Shown here: in pieces, positions 41,975 through 52,624 of the stretch
Numbering within the stretch: the first letter of the stretch is position 1
Layout of the letters: each line of letters begins with the position of its first letter
DNA from: Pseudohongiella sp. O18
Lineage (GTDB): Bacteria; Pseudomonadota; Gammaproteobacteria; Pseudomonadales; Pseudohongiellaceae
Direction: 5' to 3'
Length of the DNA stretch: 64,000 nt
Assembly: GCF_021729085.1 (NCBI RefSeq)
Contig: NZ_JAJSAR010000003.1
Location: forward strand, 248,001 to 312,000
The notes under the pieces: model-generated
Told to the model about the DNA's origin: nothing
Seen by the model: the letters and a program-made list of their open reading frames with translations, nothing else
The model's database searches: none
Translations under genes and position numbers: made by a program

Positions 41975-42967
41975 TTACTTGTCTTCTGTACGCAGGCTAG
42001 CCGGCGGCCAGTTTTCAAGACGCAGGCCCAGTGAAAGTCCACGAGTAGCCAATACGTCTTTAATTTCTGTAAGCGACTTTTTACCCAGATTTGGAGTCTT
42101 CAGCAGTTCAACTTCTGTGCGCTGAATCAGGTCGCCAATATAATAAATATCTTCCGCTTTCAGACAGTTTGCAGAACGAACTGTCAGCTCCAGGTCATCG
42201 ACCGGACGCAACAGAATCGGGTCAATCTCGTCTTCGGGCTCTTCCGGTGCAGCAGCTTCCTGGCTTTGCAGGTCAACAAACACAGCCAGCTGGTGCTGCA
42301 GGATTGTTGCTGCGCGACGGATCGCTTCTTCTGGATCAATTGTACCGTTCGTACGCAGATCGATAATCAGCTTGTCCAGGTCAGTACGCTGCTCTACTCG
42401 AGTGCTCTCAACAGAGTAGGCAACGCTCAGCACCGGACTGTAAGTGGCGTCCAACTGCAGACGACCAACAGCGCGAGTCTCATCGTCATCATGACGTCGG
42501 GAATCGGCAGGAACATAACCTCGGCCTTTACGTACCACCAGTCGCATGTTCAGCTCACCTGACCCATTCAGGTTGGCAATCTCGTGCTCCGGATTGACGA
42601 TCTCGACATTGTGGTCGGTCTCGATATCAGCAGCTGTGACAACGCCAGGGCCTTTCTTGCTCAGGTTGAGCACGGCCTCGTCCTGGCCGTTCAGAATCAC
42701 TGCAACACCTTTCAGGTTCAGCAGGATCTCAATAACGTCTTCACGAACGCCTTCGATACTGCTGTACTCGTGCACAACACCATCGATTTCAACTTCTTCC
42801 ACTGCACAACCAGGCATGGAAGACAGCAGGATTCTTCTTAATGCGTTCCCCAGAGTATGGCCGAAACCACGCTCAAGAGGCTCAAGCACCACTTTGGAAT
42901 GATACTTGTCAAACTCTTCTACCTTGATCAACTGTGGTGTAAGAAAATCCGACAACGAAATCTGCAT
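41975..42967 (-). CDS. rpoA: RNA polymerase alpha subunit
   Basis: 330 residues. The N-terminal domain (to about 235) dimerises and nucleates core enzyme assembly ([20 protein letters not shown]). A linker with EEPEDEIDP leads to the C-terminal domain ([34 protein letters not shown]) that binds UP elements and activators; residues equivalent to E. coli Arg265 lie in that helix. It sits between rpsD and rplQ as in all gammaproteobacteria. It is the target of any local activator, including the proposed PhoB-type control at 18.5 kb (PhoB contacts sigma-70). Confidence 0.99.
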   Translation of the reverse strand: MQISLSDFLTPQLIKVEEFDKYHSKVVLEPLERGFGHTLGNALRRILLSSMPGCAVEEVEIDGVVHEYSSIEGVREDVIEILLNLKGVAVILNGQDEAVLNLSKKGPGVVTAADIETDHNVEIVNPEHEIANLNGSGELNMRLVVRKGRGYVPADSRRHDDDETRAVGRLQLDATYSPVLSVAYSVESTRVEQRTDLDKLIIDLRTNGTIDPEEAIRRAATILQHQLAVFVDLQSQEAAAPEEPEDEIDPILLRPVDDLELTVRSANCLKAEDIYYIGDLIQRTEVELLKTPNLGKKSLTEIKDVLATRGLSLGLRLENWPPASLRTEDK

Positions 42968-43036
42968 GGGGTCACCCTTAACAATTAGCCCGGTAATGTT
43001 TAACTCTACTTCCGAATAACGCCTGTTTAAGCAGGT

Positions 43037-43657
43037 TTACTTGGAGTAAAGCTCGACGATCAGGTTTTCGTTAATATCCGCTGAGAGATCAGCACGGTCT
43101 GGCTTGCGGGTAAACTGACCTTCCCGTTTGCCCGAATCGACAGTGATCCACTCAACCGGCGTACGCTGGTTGGCAAGCTCCAGCGCTGACTTGATCCGCA
43201 GCTGTTCTTTGGATTTCTGACGAACAGCAACGACATCACCGGGATTAACCTGATAAGACGGCACATTAACAACGCTACCGTTAACAGTGATCGATTTGTG
43301 AGACACCAACTGGCGCGACTCAGCGCGAGTTGCTCCGAATCCCATTCGGTACACAACGTTATCCAGTCGCGACTCAAGCAACTGCAGCAGGTTTTCGCCT
43401 GTTGCGCCCTTACGACGGGCTGCTTCCTTGTAATACGTGCGGAACTGACGCTCGAGTACGCCGTAGATGCGTCGTACTTTCTGCTTTTCACGCAGCTGAA
43501 CGCCGTAGTCAGACAGACGGCCGCGTCGTGCACCGTGCTGACCCGGAATCGTTTCCGCCTTGCACTTGCTGTCGAGCGGGCGAACGCCGCTCTTCAGGAA
43601 CAGATCGGTTCCTTCGCGTCGTGCGAGTTTACATTTGGGGCCTAGATAGCGGGCCAT
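43037..43657 (-). CDS. rpsD: 30S ribosomal protein S4
   Basis: 206 residues, one of the first proteins to bind 16S rRNA and, in E. coli, the translational repressor of the alpha operon. The start [20 protein letters not shown] and the S4 RNA-binding domain ([25 protein letters not shown]-type helix as [14 protein letters not shown]) are intact. It lies between rpsK and rpoA. The 69-base gap to rpoA contains no clear promoter. Confidence 0.99.
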   Translation of the reverse strand: MARYLGPKCKLARREGTDLFLKSGVRPLDSKCKAETIPGQHGARRGRLSDYGVQLREKQKVRRIYGVLERQFRTYYKEAARRKGATGENLLQLLESRLDNVVYRMGFGATRAESRQLVSHKSITVNGSVVNVPSYQVNPGDVVAVRQKSKEQLRIKSALELANQRTPVEWITVDSGKREGQFTRKPDRADLSADINENLIVELYSK

Positions 43658-43729
43658 ACACTGACTCCTGTTTTCTAAATCTCGGTTATTAGCCGGAATA
43701 AGCTATTACTGATCCTACGACTCTCGCCT

Positions 43730-44128
43730 TTAGACGCGACGCTTTTTCGGGGGTCGACAACCGTTGTGGGGAATCGGTGTCACATCAGTGATCACACCCA
43801 CTTTCAAGCCACAGGCGTTCAAGGCACGCACTGCCGACTCACGGCCAGGGCCAGGACCATTGACCTTAACATCCAGGTTTTTCAGACCATAAAGCTCGAT
43901 GGCAGTCTTACCCGCACGCTCCGCAGCAACCTGAGCGGCGAATGGCGTACTCTTACGCGAACCGCGGAAACCAGAACCACCAGATGTAGCCCAGCTCAGA
44001 GCGTTGCCCTGGCGGTCAGTGATGGTAACGATGGTGTTGTTGAACGACGCATGAATGAATGCAATTCCGTCAATAACGGCTTTTCTTGCCTTCTTTTTAG
44101 GCGCTGCTTTAGCTGCTGGCTTAGCCAT
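43730..44128 (-). CDS. rpsK: 30S ribosomal protein S11
   Basis: 132 residues. The Lys/Ala-rich start ([18 protein letters not shown]) is followed by the S11 core [40 protein letters not shown] and the C-terminal [17 protein letters not shown]. It sits on the small-subunit platform, next to the mRNA E-site path. The gene follows rpsM by about 40 bases in the alpha operon. Confidence 0.99.
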   Translation of the reverse strand: MAKPAAKAAPKKKARKAVIDGIAFIHASFNNTIVTITDRQGNALSWATSGGSGFRGSRKSTPFAAQVAAERAGKTAIELYGLKNLDVKVNGPGPGRESAVRALNACGLKVGVITDVTPIPHNGCRPPKKRRV

Positions 44129-44170
44129 AGAAAATTCCTGAATAAGATTAAAGCGTATTGTCTCTAAATA

Positions 44171-44527
44171 TTATTTGCGAATCGGCTTACGCGGACCCTT
44201 ACGTGTACGGGCGTTAGTCTTGGTGCGCTGACCACGTACTGGCAGTGACCGGCGATGACGAATACCGCGGAAACAGCCTAGGTCCATCAATCGCTTGATG
44301 CTCATGGATACTTCACGACGCAGGTCACCTTCTACAGTGAACTTGCCAACCTCGGCACGCACATTGTCGAGTTCTTCCGGTGACAGTGCACTGGTTTTTG
44401 TCGAAGGAGCGATGCCCACGCGTTCACAAATCAACTTAGCGCGCGTGGCACCAATCCCGAAGATATAACTCAGGGAAATAACCAGGTGCTTGTTATCTGG
44501 TATGTTGACACCGGCAATACGTGCCAT
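44171..44527 (-). CDS. rpsM: 30S ribosomal protein S13
   Basis: 118 residues. [34 protein letters not shown] and the basic tail [18 protein letters not shown] are S13 hallmarks; the tail reaches the P-site tRNA. It is first in the alpha operon proper. GGAG precedes the ATG. In E. coli the rpsM leader is where S4 binds to repress the operon; the leader here (44528-44590) can form two short hairpins. Confidence 0.99.
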   Translation of the reverse strand: MARIAGVNIPDNKHLVISLSYIFGIGATRAKLICERVGIAPSTKTSALSPEELDNVRAEVGKFTVEGDLRREVSMSIKRLMDLGCFRGIRHRRSLPVRGQRTKTNARTRKGPRKPIRK

Positions 44528-44624
44528 AGCTTGACTCCAATCTTTTAATTTACGCGTTTACCAGAGAACCTGGACCCCTAAATTCAGGGGCGCAAAGGAT
44601 ATACTCTGGCGAATTAAAAATCAA
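44528..44624 (-). promoter_or_regulatory. Probable alpha-operon promoter and leader
   Basis: On the minus strand TTGATT (44624-44619), a 17-base spacer and TATCCT (44601-44596) form a sigma-70-like promoter between rpmJ and rpsM. The leader then forms CCCCT-GAATTT-AGGGG and CCAG-GTTCT-CTGG stems before the rpsM ribosome site. By position this is where S4 autoregulates the operon in E. coli, but I cannot show the same pseudoknot. Confidence 0.45.
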
Positions 44625-44631
44625 CCAGTGC

Positions 44632-44748
44632 TTAACCCTGGCGCTGCTTGTGACGGGGCTCTGCGTCGCAGATAACTCGTACGACTCGGTTGCGCTTGAT
44701 CACCTTGCACTTACGGCAGATTTTCTTGACTGATGTTCTGACTTTCAC
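44632..44748 (-). CDS. rpmJ: 50S ribosomal protein L36
   Basis: 38 residues, starting at GTG. The protein reads as a standard L36 with the zinc ligands Cys11, Cys14, Cys27 and His33 ([19 protein letters not shown], then PRHKQRQG), so it is the zinc-binding (C+) form. It lies between secY and rpsM at the end of the spc operon, its usual place. Confidence 0.97.
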   Translation of the reverse strand: MKVRTSVKKICRKCKVIKRNRVVRVICDAEPRHKQRQG

Positions 44749-44811
44749 TTTCTACTCTCCATTCAACGTCGGGTATCGCCCGAGACGCTCTAAATTCAAG
44801 TTCCCGACGGC

Positions 44812-46134
44812 CTAGCGGCCTCGACCGAAACTACCCAAATTGGACTTTTTCATAAGAGAATCATACTGATGCGACATCAGATGCGCCTGTACCTGTGACA
44901 TAAAGTCCATGCTTACGACCACAACAATCAACAGCGCGGTGCCGCCCAGGTTAAACGGTACATTCGCCATCATCTGAAAGAAATTCGGCAACAGACACAC
45001 GATAGTGATGTAGATCGCACCAAACATGGTCAGTCGCGTCAGAACAGCATCAATGTACTTGGCTGTCTGCTCACCGGGACGGATACCCGGGATAAATGCG
45101 CCCGAACGCTTCAGATTATCCGCTACATCTTTCGGGTTAAACACCAGCGCGGTGTAAAAGAAACAGAAAAAGATGATCATCGCGCTGAACAGAATTACGT
45201 ACAGAGGCTGACCCGGACCAATCAACAGCGCGAGATCCTGCAGCCATTCGGCTCCTTCACTCTGTCCAAACCATTGTCCGATGGAAGCCGGAAACAGCAG
45301 GATACTGCTTGCGAAAATCGCCGGAATCACGCCCGCCATATTCACCTTGAGAGGCAGATGGCTCGACTGTGCCTGATAAAGTTTGTTGCCCTGTTGACGC
45401 TTGGCGTAGTTAACCGTGATGCGACGCTGCCCGCGCTCGATAAACACAATACCGGCAATCACGATGACCGCAATTATGGCCACCACAAACAACAGCAAAC
45501 CGCTGATCTGACCTTCGTACGCCTGCGACAGCGAGCTGCCTATTGCGGCGGGCAGACCTGCCACGATGCCGGCGAAGATCAGCATGGAGATCCCGTTACC
45601 TACGCCACGCTCGGTAATCTGCTCACCCAGCCACATCATGAACATCGCACCTGTCACCAGCGACACAATGGCAGTGAAGGTGAAGCCCAGACCCGGGTTG
45701 TAAGCCATCGGTGCCAGCAGGCCAACGGCCATGCCAGTACCCTGCACAATCGCCAGCGCCAGAGCGCCATAACGGGTGTATTGCGTGATCTTGCGACGAC
45801 CCGACTCACCCTCTTTCTTCAGCTGTGCCAGGTAAGGGTTTACCGCACTCAGAAGCTGCATGATGATCGATGCGGAGATATACGGCATGATGCCCAGGGC
45901 AACAATACTCATACGCTCCAGCGCACCACCAGAGAACATGTTAAACAGACCGAGGAAGGTACCTTCGTTCTGACTGAACATGTTAGCCAGCTGCGCTGGA
46001 TCGATACCAGGAACCGGTATATGCGTGCCGACACGATAGACAAATATGGCAAACAGCAGGAACAGCAGACGAGCCTTCAGCTCACCTAGTCCCGCTCCAA
46101 TCCCTTCACCTGACATATTGGGTTTCTTTGCCAT
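44812..46134 (-). CDS. secY: Protein translocase subunit SecY
   Basis: 440 residues with ten transmembrane helices, the channel of the SecYEG translocase. [58 protein letters not shown] and [20 protein letters not shown] are conserved SecY segments. It exports the signal-peptide proteins predicted elsewhere in the window, including GspD, the receptor and the lipoproteins. It is encoded in the spc operon after rplO. Confidence 0.99.
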   Translation of the reverse strand: MAKKPNMSGEGIGAGLGELKARLLFLLFAIFVYRVGTHIPVPGIDPAQLANMFSQNEGTFLGLFNMFSGGALERMSIVALGIMPYISASIIMQLLSAVNPYLAQLKKEGESGRRKITQYTRYGALALAIVQGTGMAVGLLAPMAYNPGLGFTFTAIVSLVTGAMFMMWLGEQITERGVGNGISMLIFAGIVAGLPAAIGSSLSQAYEGQISGLLLFVVAIIAVIVIAGIVFIERGQRRITVNYAKRQQGNKLYQAQSSHLPLKVNMAGVIPAIFASSILLFPASIGQWFGQSEGAEWLQDLALLIGPGQPLYVILFSAMIIFFCFFYTALVFNPKDVADNLKRSGAFIPGIRPGEQTAKYIDAVLTRLTMFGAIYITIVCLLPNFFQMMANVPFNLGGTALLIVVVVSMDFMSQVQAHLMSHQYDSLMKKSNLGSFGRGR

Positions 46135-46168
46135 CTTTAATCAATCAGCTCTTTCGGTAGTTGCAAAA

Positions 46169-46654
46169 TTAAGCGCTAGCTTTTTTGGTTTTTTTCTTTC
46201 CTGCGTACTCAGGTACAACAGGATCGATCACCTTGCCACCAGCCGCTTCAATTGCCTGACGCGCACCTTTAGTGACACGCAGACCTTCTACAGTAACAGC
46301 TTTGGTCACGTCACCAGAAAGCATGATCTTTACTCGCTTGATGCCACCGTTGATCAGGTTGGCAGCTCGCAGTGTTTCGATGCTTACAACGTTGCCTTCC
46401 AGGGCATTCAGTTCGCTGGTACGAACTTCGCCGGTCAGACGACCAATACGTGAGCTGAAACCGAACTTCGGCAAGCGACGCTGCAAAGGCATTTGACCGC
46501 CTTCGAAACCTGGACGTACTGTACCGCCGCTGCGTGACTTTTGACCTTTGTGACCTGTACCACAGGTCTTGCCCCAGCCGCTTCCAATGCCGCGTCCAAC
46601 GCGCTTCGGAGACTGGGTGCTGCCCTCTGCCGGGCTCAATGTATTCAAATGCAT
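46169..46654 (-). CDS. rplO: 50S ribosomal protein L15
   Basis: 161 residues, about 17 longer than E. coli L15 through a Lys/Ala-rich C-terminal tail ([14 protein letters not shown]). The start [20 protein letters not shown] and [20 protein letters not shown] are typical. It is a late assembly protein of the large subunit. It lies between rpmD and secY, three bases after rpmD. Confidence 0.98.
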   Translation of the reverse strand: MHLNTLSPAEGSTQSPKRVGRGIGSGWGKTCGTGHKGQKSRSGGTVRPGFEGGQMPLQRRLPKFGFSSRIGRLTGEVRTSELNALEGNVVSIETLRAANLINGGIKRVKIMLSGDVTKAVTVEGLRVTKGARQAIEAAGGKVIDPVVPEYAGKKKTKKASA

Positions 46655-46657
46655 CTG

Positions 46658-46840
46658 TTAACCCTCAACTTGCAGCATGTAGCTGATCTTGTTGATAATG
46701 CCGCGGACAGCAGGCGTGTCCTGCAGCTCCACAGTCTGGTGCATACGACGCAGACCCAGACCTTTCAGGCACTGACGATGACGCTCCATCGTGCCGATCG
46801 GACTGCGAACCAGCGTAACTTTAACTGTTTTGTTGGCCAT
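46658..46840 (-). CDS. rpmD: 50S ribosomal protein L30
   Basis: 60 residues. [20 protein letters not shown] and [19 protein letters not shown] match bacterial L30, with the usual short ferredoxin-like fold. It is encoded between rpsE and rplO in the spc operon with gaps of only a few bases. Confidence 0.98.
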   Translation of the reverse strand: MANKTVKVTLVRSPIGTMERHRQCLKGLGLRRMHQTVELQDTPAVRGIINKISYMLQVEG

Positions 46841-46845
46841 AACGC

Positions 46846-47355
46846 TTAACCCAGGATCTCTTCAAGTGTCTTACCACGCTTGGCTGCAACACTCTCAGCC
46901 GCACGCATCTCTTTCAATCCCTTGAACGTCGCGTTAACAACGTTGACCGGATTGGTTGAACCGTAACATTTAGCCAGAACGTTCTGGATACCAGCGAGTT
47001 CCAGCACCGCACGCATCGCGCCACCGGCGATGATACCGGTACCTTCGGATGCTGGCTGCATGTAGATCTTGGACGCGCCATGACGCGCCTTGACCGGATA
47101 CTCCAGTGTATTACCGTCCAGCGACACGGAAATCATGTTGCGACGTGCGGCTTCCATGGCCTTCTGGATCGCCAATGGCACTTCACGTGCTTTGCCGCGA
47201 CCGAAGCCTACTCGACCGTTACCGTCACCTACTGCGGTCAACGCAGTAAAGGCGAAAATACGACCACCTTTAACTACTTTGGCGACACGGTTTACCTGGA
47301 TGAGTTTCTCCTGCAAACCTTCTTCGTTCTTTTTCGCCTCGTCTCTCAGTGCCAT
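46846..47355 (-). CDS. rpsE: 30S ribosomal protein S5
   Basis: 169 residues. The S5 N-terminal RNA-binding domain ([39 protein letters not shown]) and the C-terminal domain ([19 protein letters not shown]) are complete. S5 helps control decoding fidelity; spectinomycin contacts lie in the N-terminal loop. The order rplR-rpsE-rpmD is canonical for the spc operon. Confidence 0.99.
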   Translation of the reverse strand: MALRDEAKKNEEGLQEKLIQVNRVAKVVKGGRIFAFTALTAVGDGNGRVGFGRGKAREVPLAIQKAMEAARRNMISVSLDGNTLEYPVKARHGASKIYMQPASEGTGIIAGGAMRAVLELAGIQNVLAKCYGSTNPVNVVNATFKGLKEMRAAESVAAKRGKTLEEILG

Positions 47356-47367
47356 AGTTCTAAACCC

Positions 47368-47718
47368 TTAAAATTCCAAGCCGCCTTCACGTGCCGCATC
47401 AGCCAACGCTTTGATTCGACCATGATAGTTGTAACCGGAACGATCGAACGCCACTTTGCTTACGCCAGCCTGTTTGGCACGTTCAGCAATCAGTGCGCCG
47501 ATTTTGCCGGCCGCTTCAACGTTTCCTGTTGCCTTACCACGCAGGTCTTTTTCAACTGTGGAGGCAGAAGCCAACACTACATTGCCTTCAGGGGCAATGA
47601 TCTGCGCATAGATATGGCGCGGAGTACGATACACGCACAATCGGTTTACACCGAGCTCCGCTATTTTTGCTCTGGTACGTCGTGCGCGACGGATACGAGC
47701 TACTTTTTTATCGTTCAT
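47368..47718 (-). CDS. rplR: 50S ribosomal protein L18
   Basis: 116 residues. [20 protein letters not shown], the basic 5S rRNA-binding start, is followed by [20 protein letters not shown] and the C-terminal [25 protein letters not shown]. With L5 and L25 it binds 5S rRNA into the central protuberance. It lies between rplF and rpsE. Confidence 0.99.
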   Translation of the reverse strand: MNDKKVARIRRARRTRAKIAELGVNRLCVYRTPRHIYAQIIAPEGNVVLASASTVEKDLRGKATGNVEAAGKIGALIAERAKQAGVSKVAFDRSGYNYHGRIKALADAAREGGLEF

Positions 47719-47729
47719 AATGTCACGCC

Positions 47730-48263
47730 CTACTTTTTCTTCGCTTCTTTTCTGTAAACATTCTCATCCGCGTAGCGAATACCCTTGCCCTTGTAAGGCT
47801 CTGGTGGACGGAACTTGCGGATCTCAGCGGCTACCTGGCCAAGCAGTTGCTTGTCAGCCGAATTCAGTACGATTTCGGTCTGAGAAGGTGTATCTGCTGT
47901 GACACCAGCTGGCAGCTGATAATCGATTGGATGAGAATACCCTACTGTAATATTGACAGTGTTGCCCTGTGCCTTGGCTCGATAACCAACGCCCTGCAAC
48001 TGCAGCTTGCGCTGAAATCCTTCACTTACGCCAACAACCATGTTGTTAACGAGTGCGCGGAATGTACCAGCCATCGCAACTGCTTCGCGAGACTGGTTCT
48101 TCGCGGACACGCGCAGGACTTCACCGTCTTTCTCGATCTGCACATAGTCATGCAGTTCAAGATTAAGACTGCCTTTGCTGCCTTTGACAGTGACCGCTGA
48201 ACCAGCGATTGTTGTCTCCACGCCTTTGGGCAGCGAAATCGGATTTTTTGCTACTCTGGACAT
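47730..48263 (-). CDS. rplF: 50S ribosomal protein L6
   Basis: 177 residues, two repeated L6 domains. [40 protein letters not shown] and the C-terminal [15 protein letters not shown] are diagnostic. It sits near the sarcin-ricin loop and the factor-binding site. It lies between rpsH and rplR in the spc operon. Confidence 0.99.
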   Translation of the reverse strand: MSRVAKNPISLPKGVETTIAGSAVTVKGSKGSLNLELHDYVQIEKDGEVLRVSAKNQSREAVAMAGTFRALVNNMVVGVSEGFQRKLQLQGVGYRAKAQGNTVNITVGYSHPIDYQLPAGVTADTPSQTEIVLNSADKQLLGQVAAEIRKFRPPEPYKGKGIRYADENVYRKEAKKK

Positions 48264-48301
48264 AATCGTGCTCTATAAACTGTTAGTAAGAATCGTGTGT
48301 A

Positions 48302-48700
48302 TCAGAATACCGTACACAGAACTTCACCACCGATGCCGGCAGCACGTGCTTGCTTGTCTGTCATCAACCCTTTGTTGGTTGACACAATCACAATGCCCAG
48401 TCCCTGACGGTTGCGGGGCAGTTCTTCTTTGCCCATGTACTGACGCAGACCAGGACGGCTGACTCGTTTGATTTCTTCGATAACCGGCTTGCCCTGATAG
48501 TATTTCAGATCAATGACCAGCTCGCGCTTGGCGCTGACATCGTCACTGACTGAGTAACCACTGATATAACCCTCATCCTGAAGAACGTTGCAAATGGCAA
48601 CTTTCAGCTTGGACGCGGGCGCGCTCACCTGGGACAAGCGGGCCATTTGTGCATTTCGAATGCGTGTCAGCAAATCTGCAATAGGATCTGACATACTCAT
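48302..48700 (-). CDS. rpsH: 30S ribosomal protein S8
   Basis: 132 residues from the ATG at 48700, which has GGAGA at good spacing; the ATG two codons later is the more usual S8 start ([14 protein letters not shown]). The C-terminal [33 protein letters not shown] matches S8. It binds the central domain of 16S rRNA and in E. coli represses the spc operon at the rplE start. It lies between rpsN and rplF. Confidence 0.98.
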   Translation of the reverse strand: MSMSDPIADLLTRIRNAQMARLSQVSAPASKLKVAICNVLQDEGYISGYSVSDDVSAKRELVIDLKYYQGKPVIEEIKRVSRPGLRQYMGKEELPRNRQGLGIVIVSTNKGLMTDKQARAAGIGGEVLCTVF

Positions 48701-48715
48701 AATAAATTTCTCCGC

Positions 48716-49021
48716 TTACCAGCTTGCCTTGGTCAGTCCCGGCACATCACCACGCATCGCTGCTTCACGCAGCTTGTGACGACAAATACCAAATTTACGA
48801 TATACACCGTGGGGACGACCGGTGATACGGCAACGCTTCTGTTGACGAACAGGGCTTGCATCGCGTGGCTGCTTCTGCAGCTGGATCTGCGCCTGCCACT
48901 TATCATCTTCGCTGGCATTCACATCAGCGATGATTGCTTTCAGGGCAGCTCGCTTGGCAGCAAACTTGGCAACTGTGCGCGTACGTTTTTCTTCACGTGC
49001 AACCATTGAGGTCTTGGCCAT
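48716..49021 (-). CDS. rpsN: 30S ribosomal protein S14
   Basis: 101 residues, the long zinc-free (C-) type: the region that would hold CxxC pairs reads [20 protein letters not shown] with only isolated cysteines. The start [20 protein letters not shown] and the end [10 protein letters not shown] fit. It is in the small-subunit head. The start is two bases from the rplE stop. Confidence 0.98.
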   Translation of the reverse strand: MAKTSMVAREEKRTRTVAKFAAKRAALKAIIADVNASEDDKWQAQIQLQKQPRDASPVRQQKRCRITGRPHGVYRKFGICRHKLREAAMRGDVPGLTKASW

Positions 49022-49023
49022 CT

Positions 49024-49593
49024 TTACGACTCCTTGGCGGCAGCTTTGCCGGTCAATGCTTTAAATGGGAAGCGCATCGCCGTCAGCAGGGCGCGTCCTT
49101 CTTCGTCGTTCTGTGCAGTAGTAGTGATGGTAATATCCAGACCACGCAGCTTGTCGACTTTGTCGTATTCAATTTCCGGGAAGATGATCTGTTCAGTCAC
49201 ACCCATAGCGTAATTGCCACGACCATCAAATGCCTTCGGGTTCAGACCACGGAAGTCACGAATACGTGGAATCGCGATGTCAACCAGACGATCCAGGAAT
49301 TCGTACATACGCTCGCCGCGCAGTGTGACTTTGGCGCCAATTGGCCAGCCAGCACGAATCTTGAATCCGGCAATGGATTTACGCGCTTTGGTGATAACCG
49401 GCTTCTGACCACTGATCATGGTCAATTCAGCGACGGCGTTATCCAGCAACTTCTTGTCGCCGACGGCCTCACCTACACCCATATTCAGTACCACTTTAGT
49501 GATACGGGGTACACGCATCGGATTGTCATACCCGAACTGTTTGGTCAGTGTGGGTACTACGTCACTTTTGTAAAATTCTTTCAACTGAGCCAT
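49024..49593 (-). CDS. rplE: 50S ribosomal protein L5
   Basis: 189 residues, about ten longer than E. coli L5 because of a short AAAKES-type tail. [40 protein letters not shown] and [14 protein letters not shown] are conserved. It binds 5S rRNA and contacts P-site tRNA. It lies between rplX and rpsN. Confidence 0.99.
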   Translation of the reverse strand: MAQLKEFYKSDVVPTLTKQFGYDNPMRVPRITKVVLNMGVGEAVGDKKLLDNAVAELTMISGQKPVITKARKSIAGFKIRAGWPIGAKVTLRGERMYEFLDRLVDIAIPRIRDFRGLNPKAFDGRGNYAMGVTEQIIFPEIEYDKVDKLRGLDITITTTAQNDEEGRALLTAMRFPFKALTGKAAAKES

Positions 49594-49613
49594 GTTGGCG
49601 ACCTGAGTTTCCG

Positions 49614-49925
49614 TTAATCAATGACTTTGTTAGTGGACTTGAAAATCCGCTTTTTCTTTCCATCTTCAACCTGAAAGCCGACGCGGTCAGCTTTGTTGGT
49701 CTCCGGATTGAAGATCGCTACATTGGAAACATCCAGCGCAGCTTCCTTCTCAACGATACCGCCTGCAATACCCGCATTGGGGTTAGGCTTGGTGTGTCGT
49801 TTTACAATATTGATACCACCGACAATCACCTTGGTTTCACCGACCAGGCGCGTCACGGTTCCCCGCTTGCCCTTGTCTTTTCCGGCGATGACGATTACTT
49901 CATCATTAGCTTTAATCTTACGCAT
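49614..49925 (-). CDS. rplX: 50S ribosomal protein L24
   Basis: 103 residues. The KOW motif [20 protein letters not shown] follows the start MRKIKAN, and [13 protein letters not shown]-type residues appear as [20 protein letters not shown]. It initiates large-subunit assembly on domain I of 23S rRNA. It lies between rplN and rplE in the spc operon. Confidence 0.99.
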   Translation of the reverse strand: MRKIKANDEVIVIAGKDKGKRGTVTRLVGETKVIVGGINIVKRHTKPNPNAGIAGGIVEKEAALDVSNVAIFNPETNKADRVGFQVEDGKKKRIFKSTNKVID

Positions 49926-49946
49926 ATTCCGCGGCCTCGATATCTG

Positions 49947-50315
49947 TCACAGCACTTCTGGTGCCAGGGAGATGATTCGCATGAACTTTTCAGTTCGCAA
50001 TTCACGCGTCACAGGCCCAAACACACGAGTACCGATAGGCGCCTGCTGGTTGTTCAACAGAATCGCGGCATTGTCATCAAACTTGATCAACGAGCCATCA
50101 GTTCTGCGAACACCTTTCTTCGTGCGAACAACGAGTGCTGAAAGCACCTGTCCCTTTTTAACTTTGCCTCGGGGAATCGCTTCTTTCACTGTCACTTTGA
50201 TGACATCCCCGATGCGGGCATAACGACGATGTGAGCCACCGAGCACTTTGATACACATTACTCGCTTGGCACCACTGTTATCTGCCACATCTAAATATGA
50301 CTGTACCTGAATCAT
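49947..50315 (-). CDS. rplN: 50S ribosomal protein L14
   Basis: 122 residues. [40 protein letters not shown] and [19 protein letters not shown] are standard L14. It forms part of the intersubunit bridge and the binding site for RsfS. In E. coli it is the first gene of the spc operon. The 76-base gap upstream of it holds no convincing promoter here, so it may be read through from the S10 operon. Confidence 0.99.
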   Translation of the reverse strand: MIQVQSYLDVADNSGAKRVMCIKVLGGSHRRYARIGDVIKVTVKEAIPRGKVKKGQVLSALVVRTKKGVRRTDGSLIKFDDNAAILLNNQQAPIGTRVFGPVTRELRTEKFMRIISLAPEVL

Positions 50316-50391
50316 CGATTCTCTCCGAACCCTTAAACTGTCGCTTTAGCAACAACGCCGACTGGCGCCAGAAACCCATTTACCGCCAGAA

Positions 50392-50670
50392 TCAGATCTG
50401 CGTTGCACGCTCATCAATTGATACCAAAGACCAGGTCTTGGTCTTGGAGATCGGTCTGACTTCTTTAACCGTAACTCGATCACCTTCGCGACAATCATTG
50501 TTCGCATCGTGCGCATGCACTTTTGAAGAGCGAGTTATGAACTTTCCATACACCGGGTGCTTAACCCGACGCTCGATCAGCACAACAATGGACTTGTCCA
50601 TCTTGGCGCTGACAACTTTGCCGGTCACAACGCGACCGGTCTGTACTGCTTCTGTTTCATTAAGCGACAT
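50392..50670 (-). CDS. rpsQ: 30S ribosomal protein S17
   Basis: 92 residues. [40 protein letters not shown] and the C-terminal [13 protein letters not shown] identify S17, an OB-fold primary binder of 16S rRNA. It ends the S10 operon in the usual order rplP-rpmC-rpsQ, two bases past rpmC. Confidence 0.99.
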   Translation of the reverse strand: MSLNETEAVQTGRVVTGKVVSAKMDKSIVVLIERRVKHPVYGKFITRSSKVHAHDANNDCREGDRVTVKEVRPISKTKTWSLVSIDERATQI

Positions 50671-50672
50671 AA

Positions 50673-50870
50673 TCAGGACCCACTTTTCTGCTTTTCAGTA
50701 ATGATGGTCTTAATCCGGGCAATATCCTGCTTTACTGCAGAAAGCACATGAGTCTGTGCCAGTTGTCCGGTCCGCTTCTGAATCCTGTAGTTGAACTGGT
50801 CACGATACAGGCCATTGAGCTGCTCGTTCAGCTCAGAAACTGACTTTTCTCGCAATTCGCTGGCTTTCAT
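50673..50870 (-). CDS. rpmC: 50S ribosomal protein L29
   Basis: 65 residues, a two-helix protein at the tunnel exit next to the SRP/trigger factor site. [20 protein letters not shown] and [17 protein letters not shown] are typical. The ATG overlaps the rplP stop (TGATG), so it is translationally coupled; a GTG one codon earlier is also in frame. Confidence 0.98.
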   Translation of the reverse strand: MKASELREKSVSELNEQLNGLYRDQFNYRIQKRTGQLAQTHVLSAVKQDIARIKTIITEKQKSGS

Positions 50871-51283
50871 CACATTACCGTCCGTTTTACAAAAGTGGTT
50901 TCAAACGGCAGCTTGGCAGCAGCCAGTTGAAACGCTTCGCGCGCCAGACCTTCGTCTACGCCTTCGATCTCAAACATCACACGACCGGGCTGAATCTGGG
51001 CGACCCAGTACTCCACGCTACCCTTACCTTTACCCTGACGAACCTCGAGAGGCTTCTGGGTAATTGGCTTGTCGGGGAAAACCCGAATCCAGATTTTACC
51101 GCCACGCTTTACGTGACGAGTCATGGCACGACGGGCAGCTTCGATCTGACGCGCAGTCAGGCGGCCACGACCCAGGGCTTTCAGGCCAAACTCGCCGAAA
51201 TCCACTTTGCTGCCACGATGAGACAGACCGCGGTTACGGCCCTTCATCATCTTTCTAAATTTAGTACGCTTTGGTTGTAACAT
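50870..51283 (-). CDS. rplP: 50S ribosomal protein L16
   Basis: 137 residues. [40 protein letters not shown] and [20 protein letters not shown] are conserved L16 segments, including the arginine that YcfD hydroxylates in E. coli. It organises the A-site tRNA region of the large subunit. It lies between rpsC and rpmC. Confidence 0.99.
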   Translation of the reverse strand: MLQPKRTKFRKMMKGRNRGLSHRGSKVDFGEFGLKALGRGRLTARQIEAARRAMTRHVKRGGKIWIRVFPDKPITQKPLEVRQGKGKGSVEYWVAQIQPGRVMFEIEGVDEGLAREAFQLAAAKLPFETTFVKRTVM

Positions 51284-51296
51284 CTTGGCCTATCCT

Positions 51297-51965
51297 CTAC
51301 TTGGACGCTTTCTGGGGAGCCGCAGGGGCTTCCTTGTGGCCAAGGATCTCGCCTTTGAAAATCCAGACCTTAACGCCAATGATCCCGTAAGTTGTGCTAG
51401 CCTCTGAAGTCGCGTAGTCGATATCGGCACGCAGTGTGTGCAATGGCACACGACCTTCCCGATACCATTCTGTTCGGGCAATTTCTGCACCGCCCAGACG
51501 ACCGCTGACCTGAATCTTGATACCTTCCGCACCCTGGCGCATGGCGTTCTGTACAGCGCGCTTCATGGCGCGACGGAACATGACACGTCGCTCCAGCTGC
51601 TGCGAAACACTGTCAGCAACCAGTTGCGCATCGAGGTCAGGCTTACGGATCTCTTCGATGTTGATGTGAACCGGCACGCCCATCTTGGCAATCAGAGCGG
51701 TTCTCAGCGTCTCTACATCTTCGCCTTTCTTACCAATCACGATACCTGGACGGGCAGTGTGAATAGTAATGCGGGCTGTCTGCGCCGGACGTTCGATATC
51801 AACACGTGAAACAGACGCATTGGCAAGTTGCTTGCGGATGTAATCACGCACCTGCAAATCAACCAGCAAATGCTCAGCATAATCTTTGCCTTCGGCAAAC
51901 CACACTGATGTGTGCTTTTTAACTATACCAAGCCGAATTCCGGTTGGATGTACTTTCTGACCCAT
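51297..51965 (-). CDS. rpsC: 30S ribosomal protein S3
   Basis: 222 residues. [20 protein letters not shown] and the KH domain ([20 protein letters not shown]) are intact, and the C-terminal domain includes [20 protein letters not shown], part of the mRNA-entry helicase site. It lies between rplV and rplP. Confidence 0.99.
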   Translation of the reverse strand: MGQKVHPTGIRLGIVKKHTSVWFAEGKDYAEHLLVDLQVRDYIRKQLANASVSRVDIERPAQTARITIHTARPGIVIGKKGEDVETLRTALIAKMGVPVHINIEEIRKPDLDAQLVADSVSQQLERRVMFRRAMKRAVQNAMRQGAEGIKIQVSGRLGGAEIARTEWYREGRVPLHTLRADIDYATSEASTTYGIIGVKVWIFKGEILGHKEAPAAPQKASK

Positions 51966-51974
51966 CCTGATCTC

Positions 51975-52307
51975 CTACTTATCGGCTACTTTAACGGTGA
52001 TGTGACAGGTACGCTTCAGAATGCGATCAGCACGGCCTTTGGCACGTGGACGGATTCGCTTCATGGACATACCTTCGTCGACGTAGATAGTGGAGACTTT
52101 CAGCTCGTCCACATCCGCCCCTTCATTATGCTCGGCATTCGCAATCGCAGAGTTCAACACCTTCTTGATGACATCAGCACCCTTCTTTGGGCTGAAGGTC
52201 AGCAACTGAAGTGCCTCTTCGACATTCTTGCCGCGGATCTGATCGGCTACCAATCTCGCCTTCTGGGCAGAGAGCCGAGCGCCGCGCAATATTGCTACAA
52301 CTTCCAT
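51975..52307 (-). CDS. rplV: 50S ribosomal protein L22
   Basis: 110 residues. The globular part ([20 protein letters not shown]) and the long beta-hairpin that lines the nascent-peptide tunnel ([20 protein letters not shown]) are present and full length, with no macrolide-resistance type deletion. It lies between rpsS and rpsC. Confidence 0.99.
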   Translation of the reverse strand: MEVVAILRGARLSAQKARLVADQIRGKNVEEALQLLTFSPKKGADVIKKVLNSAIANAEHNEGADVDELKVSTIYVDEGMSMKRIRPRAKGRADRILKRTCHITVKVADK

Positions 52308-52324
52308 CTCAATTTCCCCACTTA

Positions 52325-52600
52325 TCAGCGCTTGGCTTTCTTGTCTGCCGCGTGACCGCGATAGTTACGCGTCAGCGCGAATTCACCCAGCTTGTGACCA
52401 ACCATGTCTTCGGTCACAAAAACCGGCACATGCTGCTGTCCATTGTGCACAGCCAGCGTCAGCCCGAGCATATCTGGAGAAATCATCGAGCGTCGTGACC
52501 AGGTCTTAATAGGACGCTTGTCATTAGCATCGCGTGCTGCCTGCACTTTTTTCATTAAATGAAGGTCTATGAAGGGACCTTTTTTCAGTGAACGTGGCAC
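52325..52600 (-). CDS. rpsS: 30S ribosomal protein S19
   Basis: 91 residues. [40 protein letters not shown] and [20 protein letters not shown] are typical S19. It pairs with S13 in the small-subunit head. It lies between rplB and rplV. Confidence 0.99.
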   Translation of the reverse strand: MPRSLKKGPFIDLHLMKKVQAARDANDKRPIKTWSRRSMISPDMLGLTLAVHNGQQHVPVFVTEDMVGHKLGEFALTRNYRGHAADKKAKR

Positions 52601-52624
52601 TTTAATTTCCTCTGTTGTCAGGCC

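Noticed and set aside
45274-46089. 271-codon open frame on the plus strand inside secY
   Set aside because: It is the His/Gln-rich reverse frame of membrane-helix codons; secY on the other strand is certain.
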